Positions 1 to 11,302 of a stretch of DNA of 64,000 nucleotides are shown here, in pieces. A program made the translations under genes and the position numbers. Source of the DNA: Takifugu bimaculatus (taxonomy: Eukaryota > Chordata > Actinopteri > Tetraodontiformes > Tetraodontidae). The notes below the pieces were generated by a model. The model searched no databases. It had not been told where the DNA came from and worked only from the letters and a program-made list of their open reading frames with translations. The stretch spans positions 8,462,686-8,526,685 of the forward strand of contig CP034975.1 in the NCBI GenBank assembly GCA_004026145.2. The letters run 5' to 3'. Position 1 is the stretch's first letter; the number at the start of each line of letters is the position of its first letter.

Positions 1-3000
1 TTCAACCCAGTGGCCCTGACCTGGAAATGGAAGTCTCAAACGGAGCCGTGGCAAAGGTGCAGAGACAACAGGCACATGGTTTGAGAAACAGTATCAGAAA
101 ATTAAACTGGCTTACACAGCACATGAGGGAGCACCATGACAGAAACCTCATTTTTAAAAGCTAAAAAAAAAAAAAAAAGACCACAGAGCTCAACATTAAA
201 TCAGTCTCTTTGAGTTGAAACAACAGAAATACGAAGAGAGTGAGATAAGCTCACAAATTATGCATTTTCAGAATCTGGTTGTGTCACAACAGATAGATTA
301 TAGCTACAGTGAGCGAGATTTTTAGATTGCTATTGGCATAAATCAAATATACGCAGACCTACACAAGAGTACATCATTAATAATTATACTATCTCTCTCC
401 ATGGGTGTCAAATGTAGCTCTGCCAGCTTTCTTTCCATTTCCGCTGCAGCTATTATAAATGCAGCATGTCAACTGATCTAATTCTGATGCTTATTTGTAA
501 AAATATCCACAGGAAACAAATCTTCCAATAGGAAATACTTATGAAGTCTTGAAAGGATCAATTTTGCCCCCAGCTACCCAAGGCAGCTTCAGCCCACACT
601 CCGGAAAAAAGGAGCGGTGGAGGACAGGTATTCAATTCCTGCAATCTTTGTTTTTACCAGCGATATGGCACCAAATATTCCAAAACACGCTGCCTGTTTG
701 AACAGGAGATGGGCGCCGCTAAATTCCCATAGCAGGATGCAAGAGGGATCAACTGTTTACAAATGAATGCCGATATGAACAGGGCTCAATCATGTTGAGG
801 AGAAATAAGCTGGATGGAGATAATCCGACTTTAACTTAAGCAGTTAGTAGCCAAGACATTTAATATTTTGCTCGGGAGAGAGAACGAATTACATACGAAT
901 CAAACACAAATGAACTGGGGGTAAAGACATCAAGTAACTGCCACGAAACAAATGCTGGGACAAATCTGTGGAACTCATGGGAAAATGTTTCTTTATAAGG
1001 CCTGCTATGAATAACAGCAAAAGGAGAACTGAGTAGTGTTTTGACTGCTGTAACTACGGTAGAGGACAGAAGAGGAATGTGGTACTGGGAGATTATTCCC
1101 CGGCAGTTGACTAAACAACAGCAGATTGGTTCTCCACGCTGTAATTTGAATGCTTTTTTTGTTTCTTTAAACCTGGTCTACATTAAAACGGGTTGTCTGG
1201 CTCCCCTGAGGGACGCGTACTGCTCATTATTTATGAACAAAGGAAAGTTCACTGTAAGCAAAACACTCCCGTCTTTTAATTAACCCTATACAGTGAGTGT
1301 CTCATGAATTAATATCATCTGCTTGGTCTCCAATCTGAAGATTAATCTGGAGCATTGATCCCAGTGTAAATAAGACCTACATTCTACATTCAGAAAGCTT
1401 GAGGAAGATTGAGTTGATCTTAAAGAACTGCGGGCCTAATGCTGCCCTTGTTGAAGAAGGGTACCTTCAAATCTTTGTGAAAATGATTTTAAATCATTGG
1501 GTTTATCTGATGTGCACCTCTTCCCCTTCCTGCCTTGTCACTATAGCTCTGAGGTATTTGAGGCCGGTTTTTTTCTCCAAGCCCAAGGCCTGCACAGCAT
1601 CTGGTTGACGTGGAAACAGATGTGTTTTCACAGAGCTGACTGGGCGTTTATAGCCGCTTGCAGAAATCTAGGGTTCACTGCATCTGTGGCTTTAAAAAAA
1701 ATTATTTTGTATCACTGTTTCCCTTCTCGTTCACAGAAGGTATACATTACACCAACAGAGTATCTGACCTGTATGTTAAATGAGGAAATCACAACTTACT
1801 CGAGCTATAAAATCTAATGAGGGCCACAATTGTTGGTTAACTTCCAATACGAATATTGTGAAATGTTTACACTAACAGGGTGTGCATGCAACATTTTGGT
1901 TTTTACAGCAGAGACACCCAAGCTGCCAGCCCCAAAGGATAATCATTCACAAGCACCTAAAAGGCAACCACTGATGATATAACTTTAGCCTGAAAGGACA
2001 TGCTGGCCTTAATAAGTGCCACCGTTGTAAAAGGATTATGTTACGCAATAAATTGCTCTATTGATTGTGAATGTGTATTTCTCACCATATAAAACCCTAC
2101 TTGGTCTCTAAAAAGCAATATGTATCATGATACTGAGCCAGCAGGGTCAAATGAAGGAATCATTTCAATTATTTTAACCAGTTGCTCCCACTTATCCATT
2201 ACAAATTTCATTACCGCATAGGTTTTGTGAATGATTTTCGCTGTCCAAAGTACAATGATAATAAAGACTTTTTAGTCTTTGTATTCTTTACATGCACAAA
2301 ACTCCAAACCTCACATTCATAGACACCAGGAAAACCAAACTACAAATATGGACATCATCGTTCAGTTAGGATTAGAGCTGACTGATGCAAAAGCTGATTA
2401 CTCAGCGTTCTCTGGTCACATGACCTCAGGACTGTATGCTATGTTATTTAAAGGGCAACAAGTGGGATGCTTTTAATAGATTAGATCCATAGAATACAGT
2501 AAAAACACTTGAAATTATATACCCATTACTATAAAGCCACTGTATAATAAATAATTTAACATGTGATTTTAAAAAAAGGATATTCACACCCTTTCTTCTT
2601 TACAACAAACACATTATTTTAGGCTTCTTAGGTTGCCTGTTTATATGCTATCAAGGAGCTGAGTCATCTCTACCGTCTAGAGATCTTATATATAATGTAT
2701 GGGTGACTGTATACAGTATGTTGGTGGAAAGGATTCACACGCTGATAAATGTGGGCCTGTGTTATGGGAAGCAACTGCGGTGCGAGAGCGCCCCCTACCG
2801 GCAGGATGTCATTGCAGTAAGAAACTTGTATGAATAGAAAACACGTATAGAAAATGAAGCACTAAAAATAAGAGGGTGATGTTGAAATAGTCAATTTCAA
2901 AATCCTCAATAAGGCACATTCATTAGTATTATTAATCTGACAGTTTCCATTTTAGACTTTATTTTAAATAATAGTTTGTCTATCCAATAGTGGCGTTTGA

Positions 3001-3656
3001 AGCAGTGTTGCCAACTCTGACTTTCGCGCTAAATCTCGCTACGTCTAGCTACTTTTTAATAATCTTTTCTGGGGTTTTACAAAATACAAAAGCAACTTGA
3101 TTTCATTTCTTAGAATATTCAGCCCATACGAATAAAAGGCTTAAGCAACATGACACATCTTGTTATTGCCACGTTACCAATCATGCAGCATGATCATTTG
3201 ATCTTTTAAGGATCAAATGCCCAAGGGTCTTCAAATCAAAGCAACATACCATATTACAATGCTAAAATACTACTCTAAAACTCCAATTTTGGATTTGTCT
3301 TTGGGCATGCGACATAATTACCACTGCAGTAGCTATTCAGATTTACTTTTCCAAAGAAAAGGAAATATAAGTTGTTTAGGCATAGTTTACCGTACCTTAA
3401 GAAAAAAATATTTGATTTAATAGACAAGGGAAAATACATTTGGATTTTGTCTGCAACAGCAGGGAACACTGAACGTCCAGACATCTGTTTCTGCCTGAAA
3501 AAGTAGATCCACCTTAAACACGAACATTTGTTTTTAAAAAGCTGGTTTTCGGCAACACTGATTTAAAAAGTACGGAAAAGTTTGTATCAGACTCGTTTCA
3601 TACATATTGACTTTTTAACAATCACCAAATAAATTGGGTTGCATGGCAGTACTGAC
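1..3656. other. LHPP terminal intron region, no exon recognised
   Basis: LHPP exon 6 ends with a clean GT donor at 3656 on the minus strand, so this stretch should be the start of the last LHPP intron. I looked on the minus strand for the missing final exon, which in human LHPP encodes about 30 residues including an Asp-Gly-Tyr-Val-Asp-type stretch, and did not find it. It probably lies left of the window. The sequence is AT-rich and non-coding in appearance. The only structure I can support is the hAT-like element at 3003-3560. Confidence 0.55.
3003..3560. mobile_element. hAT-like non-autonomous DNA transposon (MITE)
   Basis: Perfect 10-bp terminal inverted repeats are visible: CAGTGTTGCC at 3003-3012 and GGCAACACTG at 3551-3560. 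The flanking 8-mers, GTTTGAAG on the left and ATTTAAAA on the right, agree at five of eight positions, compatible with a decayed 8-bp target-site duplication. CAGTG-type termini and 8-bp duplications are typical of the hAT superfamily. The internal 540 bases hold no transposase-like ORF, so the element would be non-autonomous. The superfamily assignment is inference from the termini. Confidence 0.5.
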
Positions 3657-5730
3657 CTGTATTTTCCAGTCCTGACTTGTACACCTTTTATTCCGCACTG
3701 CTGGGCACCGCCCACATCATTAACCAGATCATCCCCAATCATCACCACCTTCATTCAAAGAGAAGCGGAAAAGAACAAGAGGGTTACGGAATTTTTAAAA
3801 GACAATATCGCAGCACACCATCTTATCGGCCCCCTGCTGCTCATCGTCAAAGGTCAGAACATGGCGGTGGGTCGAGACGGAAGACAAGCCCTCGAGAAAA
3901 TCTAACATGAGTACTGTTGCAGTAGTGGCGCCAAAAAATAATGTAATTTACTTGAGAGATTTAAGATCTCAAAAAACAAGATTTAGACACAGTAAGAATT
4001 TATTCGTGGATCATTTCAGGTAACACGGTGTGAGGAACACAATCTTTACACTGGATTGTTAACAGAGAGAAGGCCTGAATAACTGTTGAAAACCTTCAGT
4101 ATTAAGAGGAAGATCCTTTCGAATTCCCTTTCCCAATCTGTTACACTTGTAAATGCTTCATGGTTGAGTTTCAATGTACCCGAGACTTATTAAAGTGTGT
4201 AACAGGTGAAACAAGTAGAACAGGAGACTTGGATATCCAATCGCCGATTGGAGGTGTAAAATTATCTGAACAAGTCAGTGTTAATGCATTTGTGCCTTTA
4301 TCTGTGAATAAACTACTAAAATTTTGAACAAATCTTTAAGGGTTTGGATAAAATTAATCCAGATCCAGAATGACATTTTCCCCATTTGTAAAATATTAAT
4401 CGCTGCATTAACCATCAGTATCAGAGATGAGTGTTCAGAATGTGCACCGTGTCATGGCGTGCTGCTGCATTTGCAGATCGTGCACGGCAGTTTGCACGGC
4501 TGTTTGCACGGCTGCCCACAAGATCCTCAGACAGGAAGAGTCATCAGCCTGAACGCTAATTAAGCCTAAACTGATCCCAAATACACCAGTGATAAACGTT
4601 GTTTCTTGCTTATTACATCTACATGAGTGGGTTTTTTTCTTGAAAACATGCAACCAGTTTACGCACATACCTCGTGTGGCTGAAGCCCCATATCACTGAG
4701 AACACTCTGGAAGAATAATGAGGAAGGTTTTCCAAAAACTTCAGCCTTCACATCACAGGCATACTGGAACAAAATAGTGATTAATTAATCTTCTGACCAA
4801 CTCAAACACAGACCGTTCCCAACTCACTGTACCTCCAGAGCCTTCATATAAGCTCCAACATCAAGACTCAACCCATCCGTCTCCTTATAGTACTTTCTAT
4901 GAAGACACAAACATGTTTATCTTTGCAGAACCATTTTACATTTAACCTGTGTGCACATCTAAATTGTCGACGTATCACAGTATTACCCTTGTCCAAGGGA
5001 CAGGAGTAATGGATTCTCAAGGTTTTCTAGGATCCTAAATGCTTTGTTCAGGTTCTGGTAGGAAAATTTCTCAGCGGCGTCTCCAATGACCACACAGTTT
5101 GGGTTGGTCTTGTCAACACTGTCGAATTCAGAGAGAAGACCTGCAGGAAAATAAAGAGAGTAAGCATTGAATTTGGGTACATTTGCATTGGCTTGGAAAA
5201 ATATCCCCTTTTAAACACCCTGAATACACAGTACTGTACGCTAGAAGGCTGATTTTATAATATGCCAATTGGCGCAGTACCATCACAGACCAGCAGGTGG
5301 GGCCGTAAACCTCTCTGCTGAAGCGCAGCTACGGCTGCAGGTGCAGGTGAGAAGACCTCAGATACAGAAATGTCAAACCCCAGTCTTTGGAGCTTTGCTA
5401 CAAACGTAGCTCTGGCTTCCTGGCTCTCATTGGTACAAAAGCGCAGTTTCAAGTCGGATGCCTTCAGTCTTTAAAATAAAACGGAAAAGAAATAGGTCAA
5501 CATCACACAGCCCTACTGTACTGATTATAGAGTACTTGGCTGAACAAGCTAATGGCTAAAGGAAGAAGGTCTGAAACGACTCGTAGTTTATTGACTCACT
5601 TTTTTAGAGCTTCGACCGAACCAGAAATCGCTACACCTCCGCCCTCACCGCAGTCATATAAAACACCACACAAGTCTAATATGACACCTTTCAAACTTTT
5701 CGAACAGACTGGCCAGCCCTTAGCAGCCAT
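3657..5730 (-). CDS. lhpp: LHPP: phospholysine phosphohistidine inorganic pyrophosphate phosphatase, exons 1-6 (3' incomplete)
   Basis: HAD-superfamily phosphatase; the human protein hydrolyses pyrophosphate, phospholysine and phosphohistidine. Six coding exons with GT-AG borders: 5600-5730, 5281-5468, 4987-5140, 4833-4896, 4671-4763 and 3657-3748. They join in frame to 240 codons plus two bases; human LHPP has 270 residues, so about 30 C-terminal residues lie in an exon outside the window. Visible motifs: motif I DLCGVLYD with the nucleophile at about Asp19, motif II FCTNES, motif III Lys in VFGKPS, and motif IV GDDLVNDV. The start ATG (5728-5730) is chosen because it opens a HAD N-terminus of normal length. 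Two bases after the motif I Asp there is Cys where human LHPP has Ser and most HAD phosphatases Asp. The gene is divergent from OAT with its promoter adjacent. Exon 6 has the least certain acceptor (AG before 3748). Confidence 0.9.
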
Positions 5731-6130
5731 GACGCACACGATGCCACTTCGCGCATGCGCGTACAGCGAATGTCGTACAGGCGCGGTAAACTTTTATTAA
5801 ACGATTCTTGACGCTAAAAATTAAATATGGATCTGATTCCTAGTTATTCCCTATTGGGTCGCGTTGTTGAATTCTGAATCATTAATCATTTAATACAGTT
5901 AATATTTCACAACAATGACGATGCCACCGTGATGCATTCGTGGTGACTATTGCAACCGTCGGAAAAATTGCAGCATGGGGCGTGTCCTATGACGTAGGCA
6001 TGCGTTAACCATCCGAGTCGCTTATTGCCGCCTCTCTTTCCTTCTCCGCCGTCAAACGGGACCTGTCTCGCCATCGCGTCCTCTTGGCTCGTTTAACATC
6101 TTTCTGGTATTTATGCGTTATTTGTATAGT
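5731..6130. promoter_or_regulatory. Shared divergent LHPP/OAT promoter region and probable OAT 5' non-coding exon
   Basis: LHPP starts at 5730 on the minus strand, and OAT coding begins in an exon whose acceptor is at 7039, so OAT needs at least one upstream non-coding exon. The GC-richer, CpG-containing block at about 5930-6130 is the best candidate. It has a CRE-like TGACGTA at 5990-5996 and a pyrimidine-rich stretch at about 6030-6052. I cannot place the transcription start or the exon 1 donor. The two genes would then share a bidirectional promoter of a few hundred bases. Confidence 0.5.
5751..5760. promoter_or_regulatory. NRF1-type palindromic site in LHPP promoter
   Basis: GCGCATGCGC is a perfect match to the nuclear respiratory factor 1 consensus core. 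It lies 21 bases upstream of the LHPP start codon. NRF1 sites are common in TATA-less promoters of housekeeping and mitochondrial-function genes, which fits the LHPP/OAT pair. Binding is inferred from the motif only. Confidence 0.55.
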
Positions 6131-6363
6131 CGCCTCTTTTGTTTATGATTTAATAACGATTGCGTTGTAAAAGCTCGCTACTATTCAGAGATGAATAAAC
6201 TAGCGAATTGGCTACGAATTGAAACGAAGTCCCATGTATGGCTGTAATACGTGGGTGTGTGGCAGGGGCATCTCCGCGTTAACCAATCACCTATCGATGC
6301 CAGGTTAACGGCATCGGCGGTGCTCCGTGACGTAATTCGTATCAGGTGCACCATGCTATTTAT

Positions 6364-6430
<67 letters not shown>

Positions 6431-7039
6431 ACACACAATATAACTATATACACAGTGTATGGTTAATCTTTACAGATTTTTGTTGGCACTCCAATTAATA
6501 ACTTTTAACTGTCCTCAGAAAACTCCCAAAGGTCAAATATTCTTGAACCCCCCCCCATAATAGTTATAACCTTCCTGTGTTACACAATTATTAAAAGGCA
6601 GTAACTTGTAATGCCTTTACTGGCACCTAATCTGCTCACGTAGCACCCTGTATTGTTTTGTATGTGAAAGGGAATCATTGTTCAGCAGACCTGTAAAGCT
6701 GACAGACCGGTGGAAATATAATAGTGCATGTTGTTTGACTTCATTGCTGTGTCAGAGGGTTTTGGTTTTTGTTTGTCTTGGAAAATTAATTATATTGTGA
6801 AATTGCAACAGACTTGGCAAGGAGGGAAGTAGAAGTCCAAGTCTGACATTCGAGATGAGTTTAAAAATTGAAATAGCTAATTGATTAGTATAAGTATTTT
6901 ATATTATGCTTTACCGGTAATCATTAATAATTTGGCTTGTGTATTCTTCCTATCTTTCGTCTTCCTTAATTCATTAAATTCCTGTTGTAAACACACCAAT
7001 CGAATTTGTTACCTATTATAATTGCTGACGTCTTTTCAG
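6131..7039 (+). other. Probable OAT first intron
   Basis: No coding exon is seen. The stretch contains the (TG)n tract at 6366-6427 and a C homopolymer near 6548-6556, and ends with a good acceptor (tcttttcag) at 7039. The 5' boundary is inferred. Confidence 0.4.
6366..6427. repeat. (TG)n microsatellite
   Basis: About 31 uninterrupted TG dinucleotides within the inferred OAT first intron. It ends in tatacacacaata, giving a local inverted arrangement. Such tracts are highly polymorphic in fish and prone to length errors in assemblies. Confidence 0.95.
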
Positions 7040-7065
7040 CAACTCCTCCATCGTGATAGAACGGT

Positions 7066-10000
7066 ATGAACAGAATGATCAAGCTGAGATGCCTCAGGCA
7101 CGCTGCCCGTGCTCTCCACCAAAACCTTCCATCTGGATCACGCCCAGCCTCCACCGCTGCTTCCAAAACTAACGCTGAGCACCCACTAACCCCAGAGCAA
7201 ATCTTTGCCCGTGAGGACAAGCATGGTGCACACAACTACCATCCCCTGCCTGTTGCCCTGGAGAAAGGACAAGGTGAGTTTTTCTCTCGTCACCAGAAAG
7301 GAACCGTTGTTTTTTTCTGTGGTTTCAGTCATTGTCCTTTTGTCCCTAGGTATTTACGTGTGGGATGTGGAAGGCAACAGATATTATGACTTCCTAAGTG
7401 CTTACAGCGCCGTGAACCAGGGTCACTGTCACCCAAAGATCATCGCTGCACTTAACGCTCAGGCAGTCCAAACTCACGCTGACATCCAGAGCGTTCTACA
7501 ACAATGTGCTGGGAGCTTATGAAGAATACATCACCAACCTGTTTGGCTACGACAAAGTCTTACCCATGAATACAGGTACTGCAGGGGCACAATCACGAAT
7601 TGGATGTCTCCTGTTTCTGTGTCTTTGTGTTGAAGTGTCTGTGTTTTGCACCCAATTAGGCGTTGAAAGTGGCGAGACCGCTTGCAAGCTTGCTCGCAGG
7701 TGGGCTTACACTGTAAAGGGGGTTCCCAAAAACAAGGCCAAGATCATCTTTGCAAGTAAGCGTGCATCTTCTCGACAAAAGTCTGGCTTTTGAAGATGCA
7801 TCCATTGAGAAAGCCAGAATTATAAACGCTCAATTATGAAATTCTCTCCTCTCTATTTCCTTTCCTCCTGCTGATTAGATGGAAACTTCTGGGGCCGAAC
7901 CATGGCGGCTATCTCCAGCTCTACAGACCCAAGCAGTTATGAAGGTTTTGGCCCCTTTATGCCCGGCTTTGATCTTGTCCCGTACAATGACGTCCCATCC
8001 CTGGAGGTAAAGTGTGTGAATCGTCGCTAATAATGTCACAAATGTCTTCAATTTAATTTCATTGATGGGGGATGATTTTGAGCTCCATGCAGATTTGAAC
8101 AAGCAGAACTTTACTACCTTTACATTGCTGGTAAAATAACTGGATTCCAAGTCTCCAGGCCTGGCCTCACTATCATTCTAACCTTTAGTTTTTATTTTGC
8201 TGTGCATGTTTTTGGATCTTTACCCTTGATAAAAGTCAACAATCCCTTTTTTTATCAGGGTTTTTTTGACGTTCTAGGGTTCAGTGTCAGCTTCCTGATT
8301 GAAAGATCCATAATGCACTTTTGTAATGTGCAGGAAGGATTTTAAAGATTTGCACTTGCACCCAGACTTACTGACATCCAAGAAACGATTTCATTTAACC
8401 CGATTGTTGTTTTGAAAGATTTCACAAGATTCGTCCGCCTTGTTGACCTGCCTGTGTCAGTCTTTGTAAACAGAGACGGAAGGATTGAACGGTAGCGCTC
8501 ATGTACGTTCACTTAGATAAGATATTGCAGCAGAGCTCTTTTATATACTCATGTTGTAATGATTAACTTTGGTCGTGGGTTTCTCTTGGCTGAGTTTTAC
8601 TGAATACAGATAAAGATGTATGAGTGTGTCCACCTTCCTTTCTCCAGAAAGCCCTTCAAGACCCTAATACTGCAGCTTTTATGGTGGAGCCCATCCAGGG
8701 TGAAGCTGGGGTGGTGGTGCCTGACCCAGGCTACCTGACCACAATCCGAGAGCTTTGCACCAAATACAACGTGAGTAATGATGCGTGGCTGTGGGCCTCA
8801 AATGATGGCTCTGTAAATATGGCAGCCTGTTCATTATTCATTCCTGTCCCAACGGAAGACATTTGGATATTTTCCATTTGTCTGTCTGATAACTGTGAAA
8901 TACTTTTTGTTGAATTTATTAATCAGCTGCTAATTTAGACGTAGTGCGCTGAGTATCTTGCAGCACTGGAAGATTTCTGATTGTGTGCAAATAAAAATAT
9001 TTAAATAATAGGAGGTAATGACCTTTAGCATGCCAGGGCTCATTAACACAAATGCCATTCATGAACTGTAAAAAGCCACAAAATATGATTATTTTTTCTT
9101 TTGTGTTTCTCAAAAATTGCCTGAGCTTCCTATGGTGAAAACCCCAGAGGTAGATTTCTTATAGACAGGAATGTGATAGACTCACATTAGACACGTGCCT
9201 CTATGCTCAAGAGCGTTCCAGTGCCAAACACAAGAGTGGAAGTCAAGTGGCGTAGACAGGAGAAGCTAAGAGAACTGGATGGCGAGCAGAGAATCGTATA
9301 GATCTCAGGATTGATGGTTCTCAACTTGTTTTGTTGTGACCAATAGTTGAATAGCATCCATGTTGTTGACAGCTGAAATGGTGTAATTACAGTAAGGATA
9401 TAGGGCCTGTTGGGAGATCAGGACTAAAGACATTTGTTTTGTCTAGGTTCTCTGGATTGCTGATGAGGTGCAGACGGGACTGGGGAGGACGGGCCGCCGG
9501 CTGGCTGTGGACCACGAGGAAGTCCGCCCTGATATAGTGCTGCTTGGCAAAGCTCTCTCTGGAGGAACATATCCAGTTAAGCAACTTTGTTGTCATAACT
9601 GGCATAACTATTGTGTTGCAAGACTCATGAAGCGTTTAGAATCTTACCTTTGGTGTGACGTGCGTTTGCCTTTCACGCAGGTATCGGCAGTGCTGTGCGA
9701 TGATGAGATAATGTTGACGATCAAACCTGGGGAACATGGGTCCACCTTTGGGGGAAACCCCATCGCCTGTCAGGTTGCCATGGCTGCACTTGAGGTAACT
9801 ATAGGAGTGCACTTTATTTCTTTTTCCCATGTGTGTCTCATCTTTTGTCTCTGGTTAAAGACAGGACAGCGACGGAAGTGCCTGTTTGACTTTGAGTGAG
9901 AAAATGCTGTTAATCATTCATTAAAATAAACTTCTCTTTGGAAGGCAGGGGTATGAATAACCATTTAAGTATTGCGGTGGAGTTAAAGGACTCACTAGGT

Positions 10001-10551
10001 GCCTTTAAAGACTAAACAAGCCTGCGTGTATCACTTGGAGCCACTCTGATTGTCTTATCGCTCTGTTCTTCTCTGCAGGTGATGGAGGAGGAGAGGCTGG
10101 CAGAGAATGCTCAAAGGATGGGAGAGCTGCTGAGATCAGAGCTGAGTAAACTGCCCAAAGACATTGTGACAACAGTGAGGGGGAAAGGCCTGCTCAACGC
10201 AATCATCATCAAGGAGACTAAAGGTAGAGTGTCCAACTGTCCTTAAACGCAGCAGCTTCGGTTAGCATTTAAACCCTCCGCTAGTTGGCTTTGCTCTTTT
10301 TAAGTATTTATATTCTGTTTACTGGTGTATATGACATTTTTGCTCGGTTTCACTCATATTTGCCTATTTAACCACGTGAACTCTCTCTAGACTGTGATGC
10401 TTGGAAGGTGTGCCTGCGCCTTCGTGACAATGGGCTGCTGGCCAAGCCCACCCACGGTGACATCATCCGCCTGGCCCCGCCCCTCACCATCAACGAAGAG
10501 GAGTTGCATGAATGCGTAGAGATCATCCAGAGAACCATCATGTCCTTTTAA
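7066..10551 (+). CDS. oat: OAT: ornithine aminotransferase, mitochondrial (copy 1, exon 3 frameshift)
   Basis: PLP-dependent class-III aminotransferase (EC 2.6.1.13) of the mitochondrial matrix; converts ornithine plus 2-oxoglutarate to glutamate semialdehyde plus glutamate. Nine coding exons with GT-AG borders: 7066-7273, 7350-7575, 7660-7755, 7879-8006, 8648-8770, 9447-9575, 9681-9794, 10079-10223 and 10391-10551 (stop TAA). The N-terminus is rich in Arg/His/Leu and short of acids, as a mitochondrial presequence should be. Visible motifs: HNYHPLPVALE, AVNQGHCHPKI, NFWGRT, VEPIQGEAGV, WIADEVQTGLGRTG, the PLP-lysine segment LLGKALSGG (about Lys295, human Lys292), KPGEHGSTFGGNP, and C-terminal GLLAKPTHGDIIRLAPPL. 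Corrected length would be 442 residues against 439 in human. Oddity: the second coding exon carries one extra base at about 7463-7469, between ALNAQ and SKLTLTS, so the frame breaks as read. Only this copy of that exon is in the window. Confidence 0.95.
7463..7469 (+). other. oat: Frameshift site in OAT copy 1 (7 bases where 6 expected)
   Basis: The exon at 7350-7575 is 226 bases, one more than its entering and leaving phases allow. Reading from the acceptor gives normal OAT sequence up to ALNAQ. Normal OAT then resumes one base out of frame as SKLTLTSRAFYNNVLGAYEE. The excess therefore lies in GCAGTCC. It may be a consensus error, a null allele or a pseudogene lesion. Confidence 0.85.
8771..9446 (+). 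other. OAT intron between the exons at 8648-8770 and 9447-9575
   Basis: A 676-base intron with GT (gtgagt) and AG (gtctag) ends. Nothing else is recognised in it. Confidence 0.8.
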
Positions 10552-11302
10552 AATGAACAAGCCCCCAACAAATGTCAAACACCGCACAAGCCACTGCTTC
10601 ACCTTGACTATTAAATATTTAATTTTTTTAAAAAGGCACTTCCTGTGGGAAGGTGCTGATTGCTGGGTTTCTTTGGAGGATGACTGCAGAAACTGGAGTG
10701 CAACAGAGGAAATGGAAGAAGCATGAAGTGTAACAAATATTAACCCATGACACCAGTGATCACATCCTTTCTAAACCATGCAATTCTTATGGCCGAGGAG
10801 GCTGTTAAGTGACAATTTTTAATCTGAAGAGTCATTGAAAGCCTTGAAATGCATACATTCCAAGACTTTGTAAGAAGACGCTTATTTAAATTAAAATATA
10901 GGTTCACCTGATGGTCAATGTTAATTTAAAAGTTGATGGTTTATGTTACTGTTAAAATTATTTTGTATTTTGTTCAATTTGTGTGTCTGATTAACAAGTT
11001 GTATTTGTGTAATGCTGCTAGAGAAGAGTTTGGATGTGATGAATGTTTCTTCAGGCTTTTCAAAGGAAACTTCGGTTTTATGCTGTTACACTGCTGTTAG
11101 AATACGGTTCAACATTTTATGTATTGCTTGGTCATCTCTGTTCTGGGATTCTGAGGTTTACATCTGATTCAGCTTTATAATTACATCAAACAGATGCTGT
11201 TTTGTGAGGCTTGCGCCTGTGGGTCAGGTTTTTAGGGTGGAGTTGGCTTGAGTGTAGTTATGACCCAACCATTTTGTTGGAGGAGGCAGGAAGTTCAATA
11301 AA
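10552..11302 (+). other. oat: OAT 3' UTR
   Basis: AT-rich, non-coding sequence from the stop codon to the AATAAA at 11297-11302. The mirror copy is at 60820-61574. The exact cleavage point is not determined. Confidence 0.6.
11297..11302 (+). terminator. OAT polyadenylation signal AATAAA
   Basis: Canonical hexamer about 750 bases after the OAT stop codon, followed within about 25 bases by T/GT-rich sequence (tttgttcgcggttgttc). The same hexamer is conserved in the mirror copy at 60820-60825. Confidence 0.6.
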
